From positions 372,001-436,000 of the forward strand of contig BLLK01000020.1 in assembly GCA_021927905.1 (NCBI GenBank): DNA of 64,000 bases, given 5' to 3'. Origin of the DNA: Chaetoceros tenuissimus. Lineage: Eukaryota; Bacillariophyta; Thalassiosirophyceae; Chaetocerotales; Chaetocerotaceae. The position numbers were made by a program, and so were the translations under genes. Below, piece after piece: positions 39,777 through 53,344 of this stretch. Position 1 is the stretch's first letter. Each line of letters begins with the position of its first letter. The notes below the pieces were generated by a model, which made no database searches, was not told the origin of the DNA, and saw only the letters and a program-made list of their open reading frames with translations.

Positions 39777-40156
39777 ACAAAATGACGATTGTAAAGAAAT
39801 AAAGTGGGGACTTAAAAATAACTCGAAAGGGATCAGAAATCTAAGTTCATTTGGTTTCACACATTCAACATAGTCTTGTTTTTTCCTATTGAAAAATCCT
39901 ACTATGGGCCAAAAAAATTGATTGGATTTGCGTCATTGGTAACGTGATATTTTGGTTTGTCACTCAAATACAATGACTTTCAAGTTTTGTGACACCTATT
40001 TCTCTCCCCTCCTCTTCCTTCTCTCTTTTGGAGTATCTTTTTTCGATGTGATGGATGATAGATCGTTCAACTTTCTTTTAACGTGATTATTATTAGATAG
40101 GAGAACTATTGTATTACTATCTTTCAATCTCTATCTCTTTATTGAATTTACTTACG
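39777..40156. promoter_or_regulatory. Promoter region of LRR/ankyrin paralogue 4
   Basis: This 380-bp spacer carries GCGTCATTGG near 39929, the reverse orientation of the CCAATGACG element seen upstream of copies 1-3. It also has ACACCTATTTCTCTCC near 39993 and the family 20-mer at 40022-40041. Confidence 0.6.
40022..40041 (+). promoter_or_regulatory. Family promoter element, copy 4
   Basis: TCTCTTTTGGAGTATCTTTT differs from the other four copies by one base (GGAG for GAAG) and lies about 115 bp before the ATG at 40157. Confidence 0.6.
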
Positions 40157-40951
40157 ATGAGGGTTCAGACAGAAGAATGGCGGCGGTTCATTCCCGGAGT
40201 GCGAATGTACAAAGGCAAGAAAACCTGTTTTTACAACGGAGAGAAACTATGGGATGAAGAGAATCGAGAGAATCTTATCTATGATGAAGAAGAGCTTCAC
40301 TCGTGGGAAGTCATTATCGTATTGCCAGGAGTTGAAGTGATTCCTGTTGGAACTTTCAGTGGCTGTGAAAACCTCAAAACAGTCATCATGTCAGATTCTG
40401 TCAGAAGAATTGAAAATTGTGCTTTCGAAAAGTGCAAGAGTCTCGCATTTGTCAAACTCTCGAGACATGTTGAATACATTAGAGGGTGGGCATTCCATTT
40501 CTGTGAATCGCTGACTTCCATCTTTATTCCGCCATCCTGTCGAGAGATTGGTGATAAAGCCTTTCAAGGTTGTAAAAAGTTGATCATCTTACATGTTCCT
40601 CAACACACTCAACTTGGTAAAAATGTGATTGCTGATACAGCATTGATTAAAGCATCTTTTTTCCAAACTGATGATGATGGCGAGTATATCACCCGTGAGG
40701 AAGTGAATGACTGGATTAAATCCCACCATGATGACAATCAATTCTCTCTACACCGAGCTTGTTCCACTTTTAATCCATTAGATGAAGTGATTTTTGATAT
40801 AGTCAAAAGACAAGGCTTGAAAGCATTTAATAAAACGGATAGCATTGGAGTTACACCATCGCAGTATCTCTCAAACAATTCATATAGTGAAATCAAAGAG
40901 CAAAAGATTATAAAACGTTATATTCTTCACATGATGGGTGAAATTATCTAA
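40157..40951 (+). CDS. LRR/ankyrin-like family protein, paralogue 4
   Basis: The 264-residue protein begins MRVQTEEWRRFIPGVRMYKG, as in copies 1, 2 and 5. The LRR_5 core has 'RRIENCAFEKC', 'VEYIRGWAFHFC' and 'CREIGDKAFQGC'. The C-terminal module has 'SLHRACSTFNPLDEVIFDIV', 'GVTPSQYLSNNSYSEI' and 'YILHMMGEII'. It matches copy 1 in length exactly. Upstream in-frame sequence to 40109 is hydrophobic but is not conserved among copies, so I keep the family start. Confidence 0.85.
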   Translation: MRVQTEEWRRFIPGVRMYKGKKTCFYNGEKLWDEENRENLIYDEEELHSWEVIIVLPGVEVIPVGTFSGCENLKTVIMSDSVRRIENCAFEKCKSLAFVKLSRHVEYIRGWAFHFCESLTSIFIPPSCREIGDKAFQGCKKLIILHVPQHTQLGKNVIADTALIKASFFQTDDDGEYITREEVNDWIKSHHDDNQFSLHRACSTFNPLDEVIFDIVKRQGLKAFNKTDSIGVTPSQYLSNNSYSEIKEQKIIKRYILHMMGEII

Positions 40952-41614
40952 CCTCGTTCTATGCATCAATAGCAGTTGTAATATTAGTGCACATTTTAAA
41001 TAAAATCATTTTTATAAATACTATGACTTTTACATCATCATTTCATCTATGAATATACGTACTCCTTGATTTCTCCTATAAAAAACAAAAGAAATGAAAC
41101 AGCGATCTTTTGAATCATTTCTTTTCTCGAGCCGTTTTTGAGCCTTCTTTTAAAAAGCCATATTCTCTACACTTTCATGCAAATACAGATATTCAATAAA
41201 ATTATTCTGGAATAAATGAAGTAGTTTGTTCCGCATTGGATGGGTGTAGCATAGGTATTTGATGTCAAATATAAAATTTCGTAACAAGCTAGAGAGTTGA
41301 CTTTTTGTAAGTTCGACAGCTTCTAGAACATATAAATTTACTATCTAACTTACTCATTGATTTTCTTTCTACTGTTCAGTGTTGAAGAGTGTAATAATAC
41401 CAATGCTTTGCCAATGTTGAGACACGACAGACGTAAGGGGCAAAACAGGACAGACGTAGGACAGACGAAGAAAAGAAGAACTCTTTTCTTTTAGTTATGG
41501 TACACATCTTGATCCATGACCACTACACTAGCACTTATCATCATCGCATCTTTTTATATCATCTAGTCTTTTGTAACCCTATCAATAGATATCGAATATC
41601 GAAGGTTAATAGAT
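40952..41614. other. Intergenic region with short ACAGACG repeats
   Basis: These 663 bp precede the sorting-receptor gene. Near 41424-41470 the unit ACAGACG(T/A)A occurs three times at irregular spacing (GACAGACGTAAGG, GACAGACGTAGG, GACAGACGAAG). No coding frame or RNA gene was recognised. Confidence 0.4.
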
Positions 41615-43377
41615 ATGTTCAAGTCCGTGGCGATGAAAGGCCTTGTAGCTACAGCACTTTATGTATCTTCGGCTGCAGCTAGTAAGATGTCCTCGTCGGT
41701 CAAGGTTTATGTAAGTTGAAAGAACATTACGAGGGGCTGATTAGACAAGTGAAAGTATGATGAGTTATTTCGTACTAAATGCAGCAGAAGAGGATTATTA
41801 ATGGCTTTCACATTTTTCTACAATATGTGCTACCATGGCAGGCATACTTCATTCTTGTTTCAATGTGATTAAATTCGAACTGGAAATGAAATCTCAATCA
41901 TTAAAATACTTACGTTCATCCGAATTTCGCTAACTTTTCTTTTCTACTTTTTAATGACTAAAACATACCAATGCCTCATTGTTCAACATACCAATCTATT
42001 TCGATATCGTGCTCCAATTCAATGTAGCTACCAAAAGAACTTTCGAGGCCAGCAGGATATGATCATCGTGAAGCACTCTTTGGTATCCCACCCTACGGAG
42101 AATCCATTCTAGAAAACGTCATTTACGCCAACCACGACATGTGTTACCCAATAGAAAAAAGCGGTTGGAAAGCACCATTCATTCTACTTGTCGATCGAGG
42201 CGGATGTACGTTCGTGCAGAAAGTACGTAATGCCCAACATGCAGGTGCAACAGCCGTCATTATTGCCGATAATAGATGCCAATGCAAACATGAAAAGATA
42301 TGTAGACATGAATCGAATCAAGTCTGCGAAAGGCAAGAACCCATCATGGCCGATGATGAATCTGGGTATGATATCACCATTCCGTCAGTGTTGATGTTCA
42401 AACAGGATGCAGATCCTATCAAGGCAGCTTTGGAGGATTATAAATCTGTACGAATGGAGTTGACTTGGTCTCTTCCGAATCCAGATTCACATGTCGAATG
42501 GTATTTGTGGACTTCTCCTACAGATTATATGAGTAGTGAGTTTAATTATGAGTTTGGTGTTGCTGTCGAGGCTTTTGGTGGTCAAGCGAGTTTTACTCCA
42601 AACATGTATATTTATGATGGTATTACTGAAGGCAAATGTCGTAATGCAGAGGGCAAGTCAGAATGTTATACTTTGTGTACCAATGAAGGAAGATATTGTG
42701 CGGCGGATCCAGATCTTGACTTGGATTATGGAATCAGTGGTGCGGATGTTGTCGCGGAATCTCTTCGTAGATTGTGTATTTGGGAATTGTATGGAAAGGA
42801 TGACGGAGTTGGCATGAAATATTGGAACTATGTCAAGGAGTTCATCAATATTTGTGATACCTCGGAATTGTTCATGAAGGAAGATTGTGTCAAGAGAGTT
42901 ATGGCAAAGGATACTGTACAAATTGACTATGATGCAGTAGATCAATGTGCATACAACCACGGAGGACTTGAGAGGCCAGAGGAAAATGATTTGCTTCAAA
43001 AGCAGTTGGATGAGAAAGAGGCCAATGAAATTGCTATCATGCCTGCAGTTTACGTCAATGGAGTAGCTATTCGTGGAGAACTACAATTTGCAACTGTATT
43101 CAAAGCAATATGTGCTGGGTATGCACCTGGAACTGAACCAAGAATCTGTACAAAGTGTAGCAATTGTCATGAAGAAAAGGCGTGTGTTGTACATGGAGGC
43201 AAGTGCCCTGGTGATGGAGCAACCGTTGGGTCATCTACCTTTGTTGCAAGCATGGCAAGTTTAGTCCTCGTCTTTTCTGGAATTGGAGCAAGTTATTACA
43301 TTAGGCGACAGAGAATAATGAAGGAACAAGTCTCTCCTAAAGATTCCTATTACTATGAGCTTGTTGACTTCAGTTAA
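41615..43377 (+). CDS. Vacuolar-sorting-receptor-like protein (PA domain, type I membrane)
   Basis: Exon 1 (41615-41710) encodes a signal peptide (MFKSVAMKGLVATALYVSSAAA). A 317-bp intron (41711-42027, GTAAGT...TGTAG, phase 0) follows, and exon 2 is 42028-43377, giving 481 residues. 'LPKELSRPAGYDHREALFG' and 'LVDRGGCTFVQKVRNAQHAGA' mark the protease-associated domain. A Cys-rich region with 'YVNGVAIRGEL' follows, as in plant vacuolar sorting receptors and related proteins. A transmembrane helix near 440-460 ('FVASMASLVLVFSGIGASYY') precedes a short cytosolic tail ending YYYELVDFS, where Tyr motifs could direct sorting. Cargo binding in the Golgi or endosome is inferred. The intron is the longest in the window. 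Confidence 0.85.
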
Positions 43378-43460
43378 ATCTCTTGTAAAATTCGAATCAT
43401 ACCAAAACGGGAGAATACATTGAAAACAACACCTGATTCAAATGCTCACTATTATCTTTA

Positions 43461-43846
43461 CTAAGCCTGAGTTGAGTCAAATTTCTTGAACAGTTTCATT
43501 ATTTCTGGCCAAGATCTATTTCTTATTTCCAATGAAATGAAATCCTTTCTCCGGATGTGATTGAGACAATGAAGTTCAGTATCAGAGAGAAGACAAATAG
43601 GGACAATGTGAACATTCTCTCTGCAAAATAAAGAAATGGCTCTTTCCACAATGATAAAGTCGTTGGGTAGGTTGTAGACAAAAGAAGAAGCACTCTTTCT
43701 CTTACTATGTATGAACCCAAGACAGAAATTAAATGGTTGACAAAGCAACAAGCGATAGTGATTTCAACTAAGATACCAATTCTAGGAGGGTGTTTGACTG
43801 CTTGTCCAAAAGATTCAGGAACCGTGCAATTCAAATCTGTTTTCAA
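43461..43846 (-). pseudogene. Possible minus-strand gene remnant
   Basis: Two overlapping minus-strand frames (to 43751 and 43846) contain protein-like stretches, including 'NLPNDFIIVERAISLFC' and 'HIRRKDFISLEIRNRSWPEI'. Neither has a good start or a recognisable family. It overlaps the plus-strand fragment next to it. It may be a decayed gene end, or chance. Confidence 0.2.
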
Positions 43847-43885
43847 ATATCACCAGAAAGAATTACTTTTCCCAATTTGAAAGGT

Positions 43886-44410
43886 ATGGCGACAAGCGTG
43901 AAGGAAATCAATAAAGCGTATGGTGTCAAGAAAATCGATTTGAATGTACAGTTGGAAACAAGGCTTGTGGATTATAAACCAATGATTGCGGGTATGCCTC
44001 CCATCAATCCTTTGAGAAAGTTTTTGCATTTGAATACGCAACGATATTTACATGTTTATTTTATGAGAAGGTTTCATGGGCATTTTTATGACAGGTGGAT
44101 GTTTTGCAAGGATTGCAACTAATTGACGTGTGAGTTTTATACTTTTGGAAGGATATTCTATAGGAGGTTCGAAAATGAAATCAGGTCGACACCAACAAGT
44201 GCGCGTGGTGGAGGAGCATACATTATATCAAAGGGAATAGGAGCATTCTATGTCCAAGAGAAACATGACATGAATGAGGAAGTAACGATTGAATTGGGTG
44301 TATTGTATTGTAATTCAAAAGAAATTGTTGGTTCGCTCAAAAGTGATAATATTCCTTTTATCATTTGGTTTCTTATCATAGTTTCTTATATTATTACTGA
44401 TAATACGTAA
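43886..44410 (+). pseudogene. Small gene interrupted by one in-frame TAA
   Basis: From the ATG at 43886 a frame with varied protein-like composition ('DYKPMIAGMPPINPLRKFL', 'YFMRRFHGHFYDRWMF') runs to TAA at 44120-44122. It then continues in the same frame to 44410 with 'FYTFGRIFYRRFENEIR' and 'GAYIISKGIGAFYVQ'. A single-base change would give one ~174-residue protein. No family is recognised. It is either a 78-residue gene with a chance downstream frame, or a freshly inactivated gene. Confidence 0.3.
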
Positions 44411-44699
44411 ATAAGTATGGTATAAGAATAATCAGATTTGCGTCATTGGAAAGGTGACAACCGTAGTTCACCACTCGACAACAATAACAATACGAGTAGG
44501 TACGTCGGTTTGTTTGGAGTCTCTTCCTCTCTTCTCCTCTTCCTTTTCTCTTTTGAAGTATCTTTTTTGGTGATGGATCTTTCGATCTTTCATTTTACAT
44601 TTTACTGTACTTGTATTGCATCAATACCCTACTCGTAGATGTATTGTACACTAAATATTTTGTCTTTTCTCTATTGAATCTATCAATTTAATTTCATGT
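44411..44699. promoter_or_regulatory. Promoter region of LRR/ankyrin paralogue 5
   Basis: This spacer contains GCGTCATTGGAAAGGTGACA near 44440 (same orientation as in copy 4), the family 20-mer at 44547-44566, and GATGGATCTTTCGATCTTTC directly after it. It is closest to the copy-4 and copy-1 promoters. Confidence 0.6.
44547..44566 (+). promoter_or_regulatory. Family promoter element, copy 5
   Basis: TCTCTTTTGAAGTATCTTTT is identical to copies 1-3 and lies about 133 bp before the ATG at 44700. Confidence 0.6.
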
Positions 44700-45497
44700 A
44701 TGAGGGTTCAGACGGAGGAATGGCGGCGGTTCATACCGGGAGTGAGAATGTATAAAGGGAAGAAGACTCTCTTTTATAATGGAGAGACACTGTATGATGA
44801 TGAGAATGGAGAATTTCTTGTTTATGATGAGCAAGAGAGATTTTCGTGGCAAGTCATCATCATATTACCTGGAGTTGAAGTGATTCCTGATTCTACCTTT
44901 TGTAGCTGTTGTTGTAATGTCGAGACAGTCATCATGAGTGACACTGTACGAAGAGTTGAAGATGGAGCTTTCTCTCAATGCTGGAGTCTCGAATATGTTA
45001 GACTTTCAAGAAATCTGGAATACATTGGAGAATCCGCATTCTTTGAATGTAGATCTCTGACGTCAATCTTCATTCCGCCATCCTGTAGGGAAATTGGTAA
45101 ATGGGCATTTAACGATTGTGAAATGTTGATCATATTGAGTGTCCCTCGACACACTCAACTCGGACAAGATGTGATTGGTGGCACTTCATTGATTAAAGCT
45201 TCTCCATTTGAAACAAATGATTATGGGGAATACGAAGATTCAAACGGTGTCAATGAATGGATTAAATGCCACCATGATGACAATCAATTTTCTCTACACC
45301 GAGCATGCGCATCTTACAACCCTTTAGATGAAGTCATTTTCAATATCATCAAAAGTCAAGGGTTGAAAGCTTTCAAGAAGCAAGATAGCGTTGGAGTTAC
45401 TGTGTTGCAATATCTTTCAGAGAATCCATATACTGAAATCAAAGAGCAAAACATCATCAAACGTTATATTCTTGATATGATAGGAGAAATCATTTAA
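44700..45497 (+). CDS. LRR/ankyrin-like family protein, paralogue 5
   Basis: The 265-residue protein begins MRVQTEEWRRFIPGVRMYKG. It has one extra residue against copies 1 and 4, in a Cys-rich stretch (CSCCCNVETVIM). The LRR_5 units are 'RRVEDGAFSQC', 'LEYIGESAFFEC' and 'CREIGKWAFNDC'. The C-terminal module has 'SLHRACASYNPLDEVIFNII' and 'YILDMIGEII'. Structure and inferred protein-binding role are as in the other copies. Confidence 0.85.
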   Translation: MRVQTEEWRRFIPGVRMYKGKKTLFYNGETLYDDENGEFLVYDEQERFSWQVIIILPGVEVIPDSTFCSCCCNVETVIMSDTVRRVEDGAFSQCWSLEYVRLSRNLEYIGESAFFECRSLTSIFIPPSCREIGKWAFNDCEMLIILSVPRHTQLGQDVIGGTSLIKASPFETNDYGEYEDSNGVNEWIKCHHDDNQFSLHRACASYNPLDEVIFNIIKSQGLKAFKKQDSVGVTVLQYLSENPYTEIKEQNIIKRYILDMIGEII

Positions 45498-45873
45498 AAC
45501 TCATTCCATGAAAGCAAAGAATCATCTATGGATAGTGTAGGTATGATATAACATATAATATTATAGCATAGCAGTTATCTCAGCTCTTCTCATAGCTCTT
45601 TATTTATCCAATAATAAACACAAGAATAAACGAAAAATAATGCAGCTTGCGTCATTGGAAGAGGAACCTTTTTCTTTCCTTCTCTTTTCTATCTTTTGAA
45701 TCAATCAATGGATACAAACATGCAAAAGATTTTTTGTGACATGAAAAAGAAGCAACCCATCTTCTAATGCAATTGCTATTTCAATTTCACTACAGCAGTT
45801 CATAGATTACTTTTCAAATAGAAATCAATAGCTAGCTACAACTTTACTTATTCAACACTAAGCGATAAACATC
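45498..45873. promoter_or_regulatory. RRF upstream region with a partial family promoter
   Basis: Between LRR copy 5 and the RRF gene, the sequence GCGTCATTGGAAGAGG near 45649 and TTCTCTTTTCTATCTTTTGAA near 45681 (one base longer than my 20-base limit allows me to quote exactly) resemble the two family promoter blocks in degenerate form. It may be a remnant of a sixth family promoter now serving another gene. Confidence 0.4.
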
Positions 45874-46824
45874 ATGAATAGCCTTTTGCGAACTTCTTCA
45901 AGATCTCTCGTGTCTAAAGTACAATCGACAGCATCGAGAAAGATTGCATCAAGAACAGTTTCATCGCTGATTTCAAATTCTACCTTTTCTTCTCAAAAAA
46001 CATCTGCTAACAATGAAAATGTATCAAATTTGTCAGCTAGTACTTCCATTTCATATATTCAAATGAGATCATTCGGCCGTAAAGCAGGTAAAATGGGAAA
46101 ACATTTACAAAATCTCGATGAAATGGCTCATCGCGAAAATCGTAAAAAGAAAAAAGGAAAGAATACCGCACAAGCATCTCACGAAATAGAAGAAATTACC
46201 ATCGCAGAAGATGAAAATGAAACAAAATTTGATCATGGATCGGAAGAAGAGGAAGTATCTCTGCCTCAAAAGGAAGATGTACAAGCTCGTATGATGAAAG
46301 TTGTGACTGCCACGGAAGACTCTTTTAAAGCGATTCGTGGTGCAGAGCCATCGGCGGAATTATTTGATTCTGTTCAAGTGAAAGCGTATGGTGCCATGAC
46401 TCCTTTGAATGCTGTAGCACAGGTGGTGATTACTACCCCTACTTTAGCGACTATCACTTGTTTTGATCCAGAGACTTGTTCAGCGGTACGAGATGCAGTA
46501 AGAGATATGCAGGGGATGAATTTCAATCCAAGAGTGGAAGATGGAGCTGTACTCGTTCCAATTCCAAGAGTGAGTGCAGAGACTCGTCAAGCGATTGTAA
46601 AACAACTTGGAAAAGTTGCAGAAAGTACTAGATTGAGGATTCGTAGAATTCGAAGAGCGGCACAAGATGTTGTCAAGCTTGGAAAAGATGGAAAACTTGG
46701 ACCTGGAATTTCAGAAGATGATGCTTTTAGAGCTGGAAAGGAGATTGATGCTGTTACTGAAGAAAGTATCAATGCTTTGAATGATATTGTTGAAAAGAAG
46801 CAGCAAAGTGTCATGGCTGTGTAA
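45874..46824 (+). CDS. RRF: Ribosome recycling factor, mitochondrial type
   Basis: The 316-residue precursor starts at the ATG at 45874. Residues 1-~70 are rich in Ser, Arg, Lys and Thr with no early acids ('LLRTSSRSLVSKVQSTASRK'), a typical mitochondrial presequence. A Lys-rich then acidic linker precedes the RRF domain from ~140. This shows 'YGAMTPLNAVAQVVITTPT', 'MNFNPRVEDGAVLVPIPRVSAETR' in outline, and 'RLRIRRIRRAAQD', the arginine helix that inserts between ribosomal subunits. RRF splits post-termination ribosomes with EF-G2. A plastid location is less likely because no signal peptide is visible. Confidence 0.92.
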   Translation: MNSLLRTSSRSLVSKVQSTASRKIASRTVSSLISNSTFSSQKTSANNENVSNLSASTSISYIQMRSFGRKAGKMGKHLQNLDEMAHRENRKKKKGKNTAQASHEIEEITIAEDENETKFDHGSEEEEVSLPQKEDVQARMMKVVTATEDSFKAIRGAEPSAELFDSVQVKAYGAMTPLNAVAQVVITTPTLATITCFDPETCSAVRDAVRDMQGMNFNPRVEDGAVLVPIPRVSAETRQAIVKQLGKVAESTRLRIRRIRRAAQDVVKLGKDGKLGPGISEDDAFRAGKEIDAVTEESINALNDIVEKKQQSVMAV

Positions 46825-46994
46825 AGTGCATTGAAAACAAGTTTTCACCAACAATACACTAAAGATATGATAAAAGGTTCTTGTAGAAATACAGTACGTG
46901 ATAGATATTTGATTATCTTTACTTTCTTCTTTTTATTAACACATAAAACTTTCAAAACAAATAGCACAAAACAAATAACACAAAACAAAAACTT

Positions 46995-51552
<4,558 letters not shown>

Positions 51553-53344
51553 GATAGCTCCTCTCAGCAAGTAAATAGTTTCAAGATTGAATAAAAAAGC
51601 AAGTGTAGCTAAAAGAAAAGAAAGATTAGTTCAAGATATTATGCATAAAATAAAAACACTTATGGTATGTACTTACTCGTATGGCAACAAATGAAGCTGT
51701 TGTGAAATATGAGATGTTTGGATTTTATGAAAAGAACAAGTACCCACATTAATTGTCAACCATGCGACTACGAAGCCAGCGATTATAATCTAATAATTTA
51801 GATCAAAACAAGATCAAATCCTTGCCGTTGAATACATCATATTTTATTCGTTTGGTCAAAATAGTCAGAAAAAGACCAAAATATTAAAGAGTCTTCTAAA
51901 TTTGGATTCTCTTTTATCCGTTGGACATTAAAAGTATTATCATTTTGTCCCAAAAATGTATACACAGGCGTTGAGAAGTGAGAAAATATTGCACTAATGT
52001 TGGGCTCGTGTCGCAATCACATTTCTCATTTATAAAGGCAATTGCAGTCTAATTCTGTATAATTATATTTAACCGTTGGACAGTGAATACATCATTCGTG
52101 TTTTGATAAATGTAGATTGCACACCATGCAGCTCTTTCTTCATCGCAACTCTGCCTTTGCAAACGCAGCAGAAGGATCAGCATTATGCGAGACTCTCGAA
52201 TTTTTCTTCGCGCCCCTTAATTATGATTGAAACATGCATATAGGAATCTTGTCAAACCCCAGGAAAAGTACTCAGCAGCCACACCTCAAGAATTATAGTT
52301 CATTGCTGCTGTTCAGCTGCAAGCTGTCGTCAATCAGAAGGCATCAAGTTGGTGCAACACTATGATAGTGCAACCCCAAGGCGATGGATTGAAGGATAAT
52401 ATTTGCACCGAAGGTGATGGTGCTATCTTCACCACGCACAGCAGTGTATCCTGATAATGCTTCTTTTGCTTGATATCTCATGATGTGCCATTTGAGTTCT
52501 GGAAACCATTACAGTAATTTTAGGGATGATGCTGAATGGGAAAACGGTCGATGATTTCTACTGTCTCATTCACGAGTCTGCTCCTAACAACAAGTACAAG
52601 CAAGTGCAAGGGAGTTGACAAAGGCAAATCCGCTGCAGCAGCTTCCATGCTGCTTAGCTTTGATTCTTGTCTCAACAATGATAATGAGACAGATAGATAC
52701 CTTGGTGTCTGCAACAATTACAGAGAGCTTTGTGTGTTCTTGTTTCTATGTTTGGCAAATCAATAATTAGCAAATGATATCAAGACGAATGAGTGACGAA
52801 AAATAAATTTGTCTTGTTCCAAATAGGATGGTCGTGCTCTTTATTGTTGCATCGAAGACTTTGCTGACTGTGATACTTTGTGTGCAGATGATTTTTGTAA
52901 CTCAGCTCATAGTGTCTGCGAATGCAATAACGGAAGTGGATGAATGCCATAGTACTACTACCACTAGTGATCGCTCGCTCTCTCGCTCAGCCACTTACTC
53001 TCGTAAGTTTCTTGCTTTGTTTCTCATCCAGCATCTTCTTCGTATTAAAAATAACAAGGTGTAGATTCGTCTCTCCTTTCTTCATGTGAATCCATATTGT
53101 ATATTTACAAAAATAAAATTGTTGAAAGAGAATATTATTTCACTCTTGGGAAACGCAAAAGTAAAATAAGAAAGCCTAAAGTTTAATTACACAATTATTG
53201 CTTTGTCTAGCTAGGTACATTGCTATCGAGAGAAGAATCCTTTCTTACTTGATGTTGAACGAAAGATCGAACGATCGAACGATCGCATCATCATCAATCT
53301 TCACTATCTCACTTAATCAGAATTCTAATGAAGCAAAATAGACT
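51553..53344. other. Long intergenic region between protease and PFK genes
   Basis: This ~1.8-kb stretch contains no gene I can support. Short frames at 52536-52766 and 52828-53064 have hydrophobic starts but no family and are poor candidates. The string CCGTTG...GAATACATCAT occurs at ~51825 and ~52073, and a related CCGTTGGACA at ~51919 and ~52074, a weak dispersed repeat. Near 53263, GATCGAAC recurs three times in tandem, probably in the PFK promoter. Confidence 0.4.

Noticed and set aside
52340-52375. Imperfect hairpin around GCAACACTATGATAGTGCAACC
   Set aside because: The perfectly paired arms are only about five bases; within chance for this length of DNA.
52536-53064. Two short plus-strand frames with hydrophobic starts
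   Set aside because: No family, poor composition after the hydrophobic start, and no shared frame; most likely chance.
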